A DNA stretch of 13,549 bases from Gammaproteobacteria bacterium (GTDB lineage: Bacteria; Pseudomonadota; Gammaproteobacteria; Chromatiales; Chromatiaceae), in NCBI GenBank assembly GCA_020630035.1, contig JAHDCB010000030.1:1-13549 (forward strand), written 5' to 3'. Position 1 is the first letter of the stretch; every line of letters begins with the position of its first letter. Shown here in pieces: positions 1 through 7,153 of this stretch. The translations under genes were made by a program, and so were the position numbers. The notes beneath the pieces were generated by a model. That model had not been told where the DNA came from, did not search any database, and saw nothing but the letters and a program-made list of their open reading frames with translations.

Positions 1-130
1 AGCACACCAAAAACTACTTCGCCCCGCTCAACCAATTTTCGGCGGGAGCCGCTGATAGATTTCCCTGTAGATTGCACTTTTCTGCTACTCTATTCAACCC
101 TTGATTTTAGTGTTGCCGAAGCACTAGGTT
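1..130. other. Gene-free left edge, downstream of xseA
   Basis: This is the 130-base stretch between the window edge and the xseA stop. I see no convincing gene. An open plus-strand frame runs from the edge to about position 189 but resembles no family I know and overlaps the xseA 3' end. A CCCGC/GCGGG inverted repeat (23-27 and 42-46, 14-base loop) could form a weak stem downstream of xseA. On the minus strand a short T-run follows it only after a gap, so it is a poor intrinsic terminator. Confidence 0.4.
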
Positions 131-1477
131 CTAAGATTCAATTGCGCGTTGCACCCGAACGGATAAACTGCCTTCGGCTAGTTCTACGGTAACATCATCC
201 CCGGGTTTGACCTGATTGGCGCGACGGATGATACGCTTGTCCGCAACAGTACGCGTAATACTATAGCCGCGTTGCAACGTAGCGAGAGGGCTAAAGGCAT
301 GCAATTGTACGGCAGCCTGGCGCCAGCGGGCGGTTTGTTGTTGCAGAATATGGGCATACGCAGTCTGCAAACGTTGTTGCCAGTGATTGATTTGTGTTGC
401 AGTCTGGCGCAGGGTGTGTTGTGGATTCTGTGCCCACAGGCGTTGTCTGGCATGCGTCAGGCGGATACTGGTGTGTTGCTGCTGTCGCTGGCAAGCGCCT
501 GATAGTCGTTGGTGCAGCTCGTCCAGTCGTTGTTGTTGTTGCAACAGGCGATTGGCCGGGTGTCTTTGTTGCAGACGGTGTTGCCATTGAGCCAGAGCTG
601 CCTGGTGACCTTGTATGGTTTGTATTGCCAATTCTTGTAACCGTTGCCGGGTTGCAGCGAGGCTGGCCTGTAATTGCTGACTATCTGGTGTCACCAGTTC
701 TGCGGCAGCAGAGGGTGTCGGGGCACGTTGGTCAGCGACAAAATCCACCAGGGTCACATCAATCTCGTGACCCACAGCTGAGACCACCGGAATATGTCCG
801 GCCGCAACCCGTCGAGCCAGTTGTTCGTCATTAAATGCTGCTAGATCTTCCTGGGCACCACCGCCACGAGCCAGAATCAATACATCACACTCAGCTCGGT
901 CCAGGGCGGTTTGTAGTGCACGATTCAGACCCGCCGGAGCGTCTGCACCTTGTACCAATGTCGGATAAATCAAGACTGAAGCACATCGAAAGCGGCGTCT
1001 GAGAATCTGTAATATGTCGCGTAAGGCGGCGCCACTGGGAGAAGTAATCAGGCCGATCTGACGTGGAAAGGGTGGTAATGGCAGCTTGCGACCCGGGTCA
1101 GACAGGCCTTCTGCATGTAGCTTGCGTTTGAGTTGCTCCAGTGCCTGCTGCGCTTGTCCGGCACCGGCAGGTTGTATCTGTTCCACAATCAGCTGGCAGT
1201 CGCCACGTGGCTCATACAGCGCGATCCGGGCACGTACCAGCACCTGATCACCATTCTCAGGCAGTTGGCGTAACAATAATCGTTTTTGCCGGAACAGTGC
1301 ACAGCGCACCTGAGCGTAACGATCTTTCAGGCTAAAATAGACATGCCCTGAACGAGGTAGGGTCAGGTTTGATATTTCGCCTTCCACCCATAATGGCGGA
1401 AAACCACTCTTGAGCACCTGATGCAGCTCGGCATTCAGGCGGCTGATAGAATAAACCTCACGCTGGGGGGATTGCAT
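131..1477 (-). CDS. xseA: Exodeoxyribonuclease VII large subunit
   Basis: XseA is the catalytic large subunit of exonuclease VII, a cytoplasmic complex with several small XseB subunits that degrades single-stranded DNA into oligonucleotides. From the chosen start the protein has 448 residues, normal for the family. An N-terminal OB-fold carries WVEGEISN and SGHVYFSLKD. The catalytic domain shows IGLITSPSGAALRDI, LILARGGGAQEDLAAFND and VSAVGHEIDVTLVDFVADQR-type motifs. A long Gln/Arg-rich helical region, expected to be coiled coil, follows, and the C-terminus has SPLATLQRGYSI. The frame is open back to 1549, but those 24 extra residues overlap def and look unlike the family. ATG at 1477 gives a start on MQSPQREVYSISRLN, where homologues begin. 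No strong ribosome binding site is visible. xseB is not adjacent. Confidence 0.95.
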   Translation of the reverse strand: MQSPQREVYSISRLNAELHQVLKSGFPPLWVEGEISNLTLPRSGHVYFSLKDRYAQVRCALFRQKRLLLRQLPENGDQVLVRARIALYEPRGDCQLIVEQIQPAGAGQAQQALEQLKRKLHAEGLSDPGRKLPLPPFPRQIGLITSPSGAALRDILQILRRRFRCASVLIYPTLVQGADAPAGLNRALQTALDRAECDVLILARGGGAQEDLAAFNDEQLARRVAAGHIPVVSAVGHEIDVTLVDFVADQRAPTPSAAAELVTPDSQQLQASLAATRQRLQELAIQTIQGHQAALAQWQHRLQQRHPANRLLQQQQRLDELHQRLSGACQRQQQHTSIRLTHARQRLWAQNPQHTLRQTATQINHWQQRLQTAYAHILQQQTARWRQAAVQLHAFSPLATLQRGYSITRTVADKRIIRRANQVKPGDDVTVELAEGSLSVRVQRAIES

Positions 1478-1512
1478 TTGGATAGTAAGATGAGATATTT
1501 CGGGAATATGAT

Positions 1513-2025
1513 ATGGCAGTGCTGAAGATTCTACACTTCCCGGATCCACGTTTACGGCGGCGGGCGACGCCGGTTGTACAAGTGGACGACGAGATTCGGC
1601 GACTGATTGATGATATGTTTGCGACCATGTATCAATCAGATGGTGTTGGCCTGGCAGCCACGCAGGTGAATGTATTAAAACGTGTCGTGGTGATTGATGT
1701 CTCGCCTGATGCGAATCAGCCGCTGGTGCTGGTCAATCCGCAGATTCTGACCCGGCAGGGTGAGGCTGTGATGTCAGAAGGTTGTCTCTCGGTGCCTGGT
1801 GTGCGCGAAAAAGTGACTCGGGCGGAGACGATCCGGTTTCGGGCGTCAGGTCGCGACGGAGAGTCGTTTGAACAGGAAGCCAGCGGGCTGCTGGCAGTTT
1901 GTATACAGCACGAAATAGATCATTTAGATGGTAAATTATTTGTTGATTACCTGTCCGGCCTGAAGCGGCAGCGTATCCGTAAACAACTTGAAAAACAAGC
2001 CGGATCAAATTTAAATCGTGGGTGA
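1513..2025 (+). CDS. def: Peptide deformylase
   Basis: Def removes the formyl group from the initiator methionine of nascent proteins at the ribosome exit, using a metal ion. The protein has 170 residues, typical length. All three family motifs are present: GVGLAATQ (motif 1), EGCLSVP (motif 2, with the metal-binding Cys) and HEIDH (motif 3, the two metal-binding His and the catalytic Glu). The start at 1513 has GGGA at 1502-1505, seven bases upstream. The gene is divergent from xseA with only 35 bases between the start codons. fmt, a common partner of def in gammaproteobacteria, is not next to it. The last few codons (NLNRG and the TGA stop) lie inside repeat copy A, so the C-terminal tip appears to be repeat-derived. 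The catalytic core is unaffected. Whether this is the only def in the genome cannot be seen here. Confidence 0.95.
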   Translation: MAVLKILHFPDPRLRRRATPVVQVDDEIRRLIDDMFATMYQSDGVGLAATQVNVLKRVVVIDVSPDANQPLVLVNPQILTRQGEAVMSEGCLSVPGVREKVTRAETIRFRASGRDGESFEQEASGLLAVCIQHEIDHLDGKLFVDYLSGLKRQRIRKQLEKQAGSNLNRG

Positions 2026-2133
2026 GGTATGCAATCTTGCCTGCAACCAAAGGGATGAGAGCGATGTCTCCCTCCGTTTGAAAACCCTCAAGGTTTTGTC
2101 CTCGCAGCAAGCTGCGGGGAGTTCTCAGATTAA
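2004..2133 (+). repeat. Interspersed palindromic repeat, copy A
   Basis: This stretch is homologous to copy B at 4735-4862, in the same orientation. Shared blocks include a 19-base identical left end (2004-2022 against 4735-4753), ACCAAAGGG (2046-2054 against 4774-4782), GTTTTGTCC (2093-2101 against 4821-4829) and CGCAGCAAGCTGCGGGGA (2103-2120 against 4831-4848). The right hairpin, 2100-2108 with 2111-2119, is a 9-bp stem with one G-T pair and an AA loop. The middle hairpin (around 2048-2080) is partly eroded and the left hairpin (around 2018-2048) is badly degraded. The ends TTAAATC (2011-2017) and GATTAA (2128-2133) are inverted. It fills the def-to-exporter gap and overlaps the def 3' end. 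No T-run follows the hairpin, so it is not a canonical terminator. This copy looks older or less constrained than copy B. Confidence 0.85.
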
Positions 2134-2142
2134 GCCCATTGC

Positions 2143-3762
2143 ATGCACATTCTGAATTTTCTGCAAAAAGATGTAGCGTTGCCGCAGATCAGCTTATTTG
2201 CCATCATCACGTTATCAGGTATAGCAAATACCGCCTTACTGGTCGTGATCAATGCCGCAGCCGATCAGATTGTCAGAGAGGGTGAACCAGGGCAGTTGTT
2301 TGTCCTGTTTATCTTATTGCTGGTGTTGTTTTTGTACACACAATACTATGTCTTGAAGGTGATGGTTCGGGCGGTTGAAGGTGGGCTGAAACGGATGCGG
2401 CAGCGGCTTGCTGACAAGATTCAGCAAGTGAGTGTCCCTGTTGCGGAAAGCCGTCTGCGCCTGGGTTATGTCACGACGCTGACCCAGGATGCTGCAACCA
2501 TTGCTCAGGGTTCGGTGCGTCTGACCACCATCCTGCAATCATTCCTGGTGATTGTTTTCAGTGCTATTTATCTGTTTGTGATTTCGCCATTGAGCTTTGT
2601 GCTCCTGGTCTTTTTTCTGGTGGCACTGGTACCGGTTTTTTCGCTGAATTCCCATCAGGCGAAGCGTAAGCTACAGCACAGTCATCGTATCCAGGTGGCT
2701 ATTACCGACAGGTTGGTTGACCTGTTAGCTGGGTTTAAAGAACTACGACTTAATCCGGATGCCAGGGAAGATTTCTTACACGAGGTACATGACCTGATTC
2801 AGGATTCGGCCAGATTGAAGGCACAGGGTAACCGGCAGATCAATACAGACTTTGTTTTTTCTAATCTGGCACGTTATTTATTACTGATGTTGGCGGTCTT
2901 CGTTGTTCCGGTGCTGACCTGGGAGACAACTGACATGGCACACCATGTGGTGGCGACAATCCTGTTTATTGTGGCACCTATTGCTTTATTAACGAATGGT
3001 TTGCCAAACCTGATGCGCACGGAATCTTCCATTGGCAACCTCTATGCGCTGGAGTCTGAGCTGGATGCCGCAGAACAGGATATTGTGCGGGCACAACGAC
3101 AAATGTCGGTAACATTTCAGCAGATCACATTACATCAGGTGGCGTTTCGGTATGCAGCAGAAGAAACTGAGCCCGTGTTGTCTGGCCCCTATACCATGAC
3201 GATCCGCCCAGGTGAGGTGATCTTTATTACTGGTGCCAATGGGAGTGGTAAATCAACGTTGCTCAAATTATTGTCAGGACTTTATATTCCGACAGCAGGT
3301 GAACTGGTCTGGAATGATCAGCAGGTGACTGCTGCAAACCTGTTAGCTTATCGTGGCTTGTTTGCCGGTGTATTTGCCGATAATGTATTTTTTGACCAGT
3401 TGCATGGTGTGGCAGCAACTGATGCAGTTGCTGCCTCAATAGCGGATTGGCTTGCTGATATGCAATTGCAGGATAAAACCACCTATCAGCCAGACCGTCA
3501 TTGTTTCAGTGCTACGCAACTCTCCATGGGTGAACAGAAGCGCTTGCATCTGATTGTGAGTGTGTTGAAGCAGCGACCGGTTTTGTTGTTAGATGAATTG
3601 ACAGCTGATCAGGATCCTGAATTTCGTCATCATTTTTATCAACAAGTTTTACCGAAGCTGAAGGCATTGGGTTATACCATTGTGTTGGTGACTCATGATG
3701 CAGATTATTTCGGTATGGCAGATCAGGTTCTGTTGTTGCAGGATGGAAAGATTGTTGAGTAA
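2143..3762 (+). CDS. Cyclic-peptide/siderophore-type ABC exporter (SyrD/PvdE-like), first paralogue
   Basis: This is a half-size ABC exporter of 539 residues with an N-terminal membrane domain fused to an ATPase domain, expected in the inner membrane. Hydrophobic segments are seen near residues 15-40, 52-70, 126-168 (two helices) and 240-290 (two helices), fitting six helices. The ATPase domain has Walker A GANGSGKST at 364-372, an LSMGEQKRL signature from 460, Walker B ending in D484 with catalytic E485 (LLLDELTADQDP), and switch H518 (VLVTHD). The FAGVFAD stretch and the signature ending in KRL are typical of the cyclic-peptide exporter family (SyrD, PvdE). ATG at 2143 is the first start after an in-frame TAA at the repeat boundary. 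No Shine-Dalgarno is visible because repeat copy A ends nine bases upstream. Substrate unknown. It is the tandem partner of the gene at 3769. Confidence 0.88.
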   Translation: MHILNFLQKDVALPQISLFAIITLSGIANTALLVVINAAADQIVREGEPGQLFVLFILLLVLFLYTQYYVLKVMVRAVEGGLKRMRQRLADKIQQVSVPVAESRLRLGYVTTLTQDAATIAQGSVRLTTILQSFLVIVFSAIYLFVISPLSFVLLVFFLVALVPVFSLNSHQAKRKLQHSHRIQVAITDRLVDLLAGFKELRLNPDAREDFLHEVHDLIQDSARLKAQGNRQINTDFVFSNLARYLLLMLAVFVVPVLTWETTDMAHHVVATILFIVAPIALLTNGLPNLMRTESSIGNLYALESELDAAEQDIVRAQRQMSVTFQQITLHQVAFRYAAEETEPVLSGPYTMTIRPGEVIFITGANGSGKSTLLKLLSGLYIPTAGELVWNDQQVTAANLLAYRGLFAGVFADNVFFDQLHGVAATDAVAASIADWLADMQLQDKTTYQPDRHCFSATQLSMGEQKRLHLIVSVLKQRPVLLLDELTADQDPEFRHHFYQQVLPKLKALGYTIVLVTHDADYFGMADQVLLLQDGKIVE

Positions 3763-3768
3763 TCCGTT

Positions 3769-5523
3769 TTGATTTTACTGGATTTCTTTAAACAGGAAGT
3801 CAGACTGGATACCCGGCGTATTGTGATTGCGCTGCTTGGTGCCGGGCTGGCCAATGCGGCCTTGCTGGTCATTATCAATGTGAGTGCAGAACAGGCCGCA
3901 GAGACCTGGTCCAGGTTGAGCTGGTTATTCGGATATACTATTGCACTACTGGCATATTTGTTTGCACAACGTTTTACACTGGATCAATCTATAACCGCAG
4001 TAGAGCAGGCATTGGCCCGGATGCGTATTCGCCTGTTTAATAAAATCTGCCAAAAACCACTCGACTTCATCGAACAATATGCTGAAGTGAGTGATTATAC
4101 GCCTTTAGTAAAGGATAGTAATTTACTCGCACAAGGGACAACTCAGTTTATTTTGGCAATACAGAACGGTATTGTGCTGATTCTGGCGATGATCTATCTT
4201 GCATTTTTATCAGCAACGACTTTATATACTTTGCTGGCAATTGTTGTATTGACTATCCCGTTTTATCATACAAATTTTATACGAAGCCGATTGTTCTTAC
4301 AGGCTGCTGCACGATATGAATCTAAATTATTACATGACCTGCAAAAGATTCGCGCCGGATTTAAACAAGCTAAGCTGGATACGGCAGAGGGTGATGGTGT
4401 ATTGGGCCATGCCTGGATAGTTAATCAACAAGCCAGTCAGTCACGTGTGTCATTTAACGAAAATATGGTAAACAATATCATATTTTCTAATGCAATATTT
4501 TATATCTTTTTATTGATTATTGTATTTATTCTGCCGCTCTTTATTACAGAGCACGAGGTATTACTTTATCAGATAATTTCCACAGTATTATTCATCATGG
4601 TTCCGGTGCTTATGTTGGTTCTGGTGGTTCCTATGTTGGCCCGTACAACTCAGAATCTGCAAAGTTTATACCGTTTAGAGGACAGACTGGATGCAGCGCC
4701 TGTTGAACAGGTTTTGTCAGTAACGGAACCAGAAATCAAATTTAAATCGTGGGCAGGTTTAACCTCGCCCACGACCAAAGGGGCGAGAGCTACGCCTCTC
4801 CCCCTTTGGAAACCCCCATTGTTTTGTCCCCGCAGCAAGCTGCGGGGAATACTAAGATTTAATACGTTACGTCTGGAGCAGGTGGCTTATCAGTATACAG
4901 ATCAGCATCAGCAGGGTCTGGTAACGGTTGGTCCGTTTGATTTAACATTGCGTCAGTCAGAGGTTGTCTTGATTGTGGGTGAAAATGGCAGTGGTAAATC
5001 AACCTTACTGAAGCTGTTATCAGGTTTGTACCGGCCCTATAGCGGTAAGTTGTATCTGAATGACCGGCTTGTACAATGCGAGCAGGTATATCAGCAGTAT
5101 ATTGGATTATTCAGTGCTGTATTTGCGGACTTTCATTTGTTTGATCGGTTATACGGGCTGACAGAGGATGCTGTAGCCGACATTCCATTCTGGTTGCAAC
5201 AGATGCAGCTGGAAGATGTGGTCAGTTTTGCGGATGGGCGATTTTCGTCTGTACACTTGTCTACCGGGTTGCGTAAGCGGTTGGCCTGTGTGGTGGCATT
5301 GTTACAGCGGCGGCCCATTTGTGTATTTGACGAAGTGACAGCCGATCAGGATCCGGCGTTCCGGCAACACTTTTATCACCAGATTCTGCCGCTACTGAAA
5401 CAGCGTGGATATACTGTCGTGTTGGTATCGCATGATGTCAATTATCGGCATTGTGCGGATCGACTGATTCGTTTAGATCAGGGCAGGATTATTGAAGATC
5501 TTGTGCTCAATAAGCAGCATTAA
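3769..5523 (+). CDS. Cyclic-peptide/siderophore-type ABC exporter, second paralogue, with in-frame repeat insertion
   Basis: This paralogue of the preceding gene has 584 residues. The start is TTG at 3769, six bases after the upstream stop. No in-frame ATG occurs until about residue 83, and the first residues (MILLDFFKQEV) align without gaps to MHILNFLQKDV of the first paralogue. Six membrane helices are followed by an ATPase domain: Walker A GENGSGKST at 404-412, signature LSTGLRKRL from 497 (Leu where the family usually has Gln), Walker B D521 with E522, and switch H555. Residues 326-364 are encoded by repeat copy B. This 39-residue proline-rich, basic insert lies between the last helix and the first ATPase strand. 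Removing it restores alignment with the first paralogue to within about one residue at Walker A. All ATPase motifs remain, so the gene is probably functional. The two proteins plausibly form a heterodimer. Confidence 0.87.
   Translation: MILLDFFKQEVRLDTRRIVIALLGAGLANAALLVIINVSAEQAAETWSRLSWLFGYTIALLAYLFAQRFTLDQSITAVEQALARMRIRLFNKICQKPLDFIEQYAEVSDYTPLVKDSNLLAQGTTQFILAIQNGIVLILAMIYLAFLSATTLYTLLAIVVLTIPFYHTNFIRSRLFLQAAARYESKLLHDLQKIRAGFKQAKLDTAEGDGVLGHAWIVNQQASQSRVSFNENMVNNIIFSNAIFYIFLLIIVFILPLFITEHEVLLYQIISTVLFIMVPVLMLVLVVPMLARTTQNLQSLYRLEDRLDAAPVEQVLSVTEPEIKFKSWAGLTSPTTKGARATPLPLWKPPLFCPRSKLRGILRFNTLRLEQVAYQYTDQHQQGLVTVGPFDLTLRQSEVVLIVGENGSGKSTLLKLLSGLYRPYSGKLYLNDRLVQCEQVYQQYIGLFSAVFADFHLFDRLYGLTEDAVADIPFWLQQMQLEDVVSFADGRFSSVHLSTGLRKRLACVVALLQRRPICVFDEVTADQDPAFRQHFYHQILPLLKQRGYTVVLVSHDVNYRHCADRLIRLDQGRIIEDLVLNKQH
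4735..4862 (+). repeat. Interspersed palindromic repeat, copy B, inserted in frame in an ABC exporter gene
   Basis: This is the better preserved copy. Three hairpins follow one another. The first, 4748-4754 with 4767-4773 (CGTGGGC/GCCCACG), continues inward through AGGTT/AACCT with one bulged base and a single T at the tip. The second, 4775-4789 with 4796-4809, is a 14-bp stem with one bulge and a 6-base loop. The third, 4828-4836 with 4839-4847, is a perfect 9-bp stem with an AA loop. TTAAATC (4742-4748) and GATTTAA (4856-4862) are inverted ends. TTTAA occurs at 4741-4745 and at 4858-4862, consistent with a target duplication. Deleting 4746-4862 removes exactly 117 bases and rejoins IKF to NTLRL. 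The true left boundary is uncertain, because ATCAAA left of TTTAA is also shared with copy A. No transposase is encoded, so it would move, if at all, by help in trans. Confidence 0.88.
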
Positions 5524-5537
5524 TGGAGTCTGAGGAT

Positions 5538-6173
5538 ATGCAAACATGGATCCGATGGATCGTACTGATGAGTATAGCGCTGGTCGGTTGTGAGGCATCA
5601 CCACCTGCTGCACCAGTGGTATCCAACTCAACCACAACTGAGATTGAGCAGCCGGTGCCACAGAAGGTCGCGTTGACGCTGTATTTCTGGTACGGTTGTC
5701 CGCATTGTTTTGAGTTTCGCCATTATCTGCAGCCCTGGCTGGCAGACTGGTCGGATAAGGTGAATTTTTCCCGGGTACCGATTGCGCTCAGGCCAGATTG
5801 GGTAGATCATGCGCGAGCCTTTTATGCGGCTCAGTCACTGGGTGTGTTATCCCGGTTTCATCCAGCCTTGTATGATGCGCTGCATGTGCAGAAACGGGAA
5901 TTAAATACCGTTGCGGCATTATCTGAATTTGCTGGCTCGCTGGGGATTGATGCCGAGGCATTCAAGGCAGCCATGTTGTCACCGGAAACCACGGCAGCTC
6001 TGCGTCGTGATAATGCGGCGGTGAAGCGTCTGGCAATTCATACGACGCCGACCCTGGTGGTTGCCGATCAGCAACGTATTTTCGCAACAACTAAAGGCGG
6101 GTATGATGGTCTGCTGGCATTAGCCGAAGACCTGATCGAACAGAGGCTGGCACAGTCAGATGCGGTGCCCTGA
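5538..6173 (+). CDS. DsbA-like thiol:disulfide interchange lipoprotein
   Basis: This predicted lipoprotein of 211 residues belongs to the DsbA family of periplasmic dithiol oxidases that introduce disulfide bonds into exported proteins. The N-terminus is a short signal ending in the lipobox LVGC with Cys at residue 18, followed by a Ser/Thr/Pro-rich tether. The active site is CPHC (C54-C57) within YFWYGCPHCFEF, and the cis-proline loop is TTPT with P171. The CPHC dipeptide is characteristic of DsbA. The frame is open from ATG at 5523, which overlaps the exporter stop by one base, but I prefer ATG at 5538. GGAG at 5525-5528 sits nine bases upstream of it and the signal peptide then starts normally. 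It lies directly behind the exporter pair and ahead of a second thioredoxin-fold lipoprotein. Soluble DsbA is more usual than a lipoprotein form. The substrate is unknown. Confidence 0.85.
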   Translation: MQTWIRWIVLMSIALVGCEASPPAAPVVSNSTTTEIEQPVPQKVALTLYFWYGCPHCFEFRHYLQPWLADWSDKVNFSRVPIALRPDWVDHARAFYAAQSLGVLSRFHPALYDALHVQKRELNTVAALSEFAGSLGIDAEAFKAAMLSPETTAALRRDNAAVKRLAIHTTPTLVVADQQRIFATTKGGYDGLLALAEDLIEQRLAQSDAVP

Positions 6174-6183
6174 TACCAGCAGT

Positions 6184-6212
6184 TTGCCACCTTGTTTCCA
6201 TATACCTCTTAT
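6184..6212 (+). promoter_or_regulatory. Candidate sigma-70 promoter for the thioredoxin-like gene and gsp operon
   Basis: In the 61-base gap after the DsbA-like gene, TTGCCA (6184-6189, five of six to the -35 consensus) is followed 17 bases later by TCTTAT (6207-6212, four of six to the -10). Transcription would start near 6219, leaving a short leader that contains AGGA (6227-6230). This is the only gap of useful size between the exporter genes and the secretion genes, so it is the natural place for a promoter. It is called by eye only. Confidence 0.3.
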
Positions 6213-6234
6213 GTGACGATTTATTCAGGATGAG

Positions 6235-6771
6235 ATGATGCGCTTATTATCAATTGCCATAGTCAGTTTATTGGTCGTGTTCGCCATCGGTTGTGCCGAT
6301 GAGCCGGAGACATTGCCACGTTATTCACAAGTGTACGATACCAACCATGATCCACAGGCTGACTTCAAATTTGCCATGCAGCGGGCGCAGGAGAGCGAGC
6401 GGCGTATCCTGATGTTTGTCGGTGGTGACTGGTGTATCTGGTGTCGGATGCTGGATAAATTTTTGCAGGAAACACCGGCGGTGAATGATTTTCTGCAGCA
6501 ACATTTTGTTCTGCTGAAGGTTTATTATGGTCGCGATAACCGGAATAGCCAGTTTTTAGCCAACCTGCCACCATTCCGGGGTACGCCACATTTTTATGTG
6601 TTTTCTGCCGAAGGTGCTGTGCTGCACAGCCAGCCGACAGCAGTCCTGGAGCAGGGCAATGGTTATGATGAACTGAAGCTGATGACCTTCCTGGAAAAGT
6701 GGGCCACGGCTGAACCGACGCCTGCGTCGGATGCACAAGGGAAACAGGGCGTTGCAGTTCAGGGAACCTGA
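6235..6771 (+). CDS. Thioredoxin-like lipoprotein with WCIWC motif
   Basis: This is a predicted lipoprotein of 178 residues with one thioredoxin-fold domain, probably acting on the periplasmic side of a membrane. A hydrophobic signal ends in AIGC (Cys20). The box is imperfect because Ala replaces the usual Leu. The redox site is C67-I-W-C70 in GGDWCIWCRML, and a TP (RGTPHFYVF) marks the cis-proline loop. The overall form fits the thioredoxin-7/DUF255-like families rather than classical thioredoxin. ATG at 6235 and at 6238 are both possible. AGGA at 6227-6230 is spaced better for 6238. The last 41 bases overlap the start of gspI, which suggests translational coupling with the secretion operon. 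The function is inferred to be reduction or isomerisation of thiols in exported proteins. The exact partner is not evident. Confidence 0.8.
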   Translation: MMRLLSIAIVSLLVVFAIGCADEPETLPRYSQVYDTNHDPQADFKFAMQRAQESERRILMFVGGDWCIWCRMLDKFLQETPAVNDFLQQHFVLLKVYYGRDNRNSQFLANLPPFRGTPHFYVFSAEGAVLHSQPTAVLEQGNGYDELKLMTFLEKWATAEPTPASDAQGKQGVAVQGT

Positions 6772-7153
6772 TCAGACATCAACAAGGGGATTTACCTTGT
6801 TGGAAGTCTTAGTGGCGCTGACTATTCTGGCGATTGCGTTTGCCGCGTCCATTCAGTCAGTCTCGCAAGCGGCCTTCACCCTGGAGGCCCTGCAGGATCG
6901 TACGGAAGCGAATCAGCTATTGAGTGAACGCCTGGCTGAATGGCGAGCTGCCGGCGATTGGCCAGCCCTGGGGCAGAAGCGACAGACCTTTCTGGAAAAT
7001 CAGCGTGAGTGGTTCTGGTCACGCGATGTACAGCCTGCACCAGATCCGGATATTCGTCAGGTTGTGGTACAGGTTGGTCTGGATGAGAATCAGTCTGCAC
7101 TGGTGACACGTACTGCTTATTTTCGGCGGGCCGGGCGTGCAGAAAATCGTTGA
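6731..7153 (+). CDS. gspI: Type II secretion minor pseudopilin GspI
   Basis: GspI is a minor pseudopilin that, with GspJ and GspK, forms the tip of the T2SS pseudopilus in the inner membrane and periplasm. The protein has 140 residues. The prepilin peptidase site is RG/FTLLEVLVAL, with cleavage after G20 and the conserved Glu at +5 of the mature protein. A single hydrophobic helix follows, then a C-terminal domain with AEWRA and FWSRDV, typical of the family. The 20-residue leader from ATG 6731 is longer than usual. TTG at 6752 would give a leader of 13 residues and is an alternative. The gene overlaps the thioredoxin-like gene by 41 bases and gspJ by 17. gspG and gspH, which often precede it, are absent here. 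Confidence 0.88.
   Translation: MHKGNRALQFREPDQTSTRGFTLLEVLVALTILAIAFAASIQSVSQAAFTLEALQDRTEANQLLSERLAEWRAAGDWPALGQKRQTFLENQREWFWSRDVQPAPDPDIRQVVVQVGLDENQSALVTRTAYFRRAGRAENR

Noticed and set aside
394..834. Plus-strand open frame of 146 codons antisense to xseA
   Set aside because: It is a shadow frame inside a conserved gene, with low-complexity Val/Cys-rich composition and no recognisable domain.
1478..1549. N-terminal extension of xseA to the upstream ATG at 1549
   Set aside because: It overlaps def, adds residues unlike the family, and homologues start at the equivalent of position 1477.
2100..2119. Hairpin after def as an intrinsic terminator
   Set aside because: The stem is strong but no T-run follows on either strand, and the same hairpin occurs inside a coding sequence in copy B.
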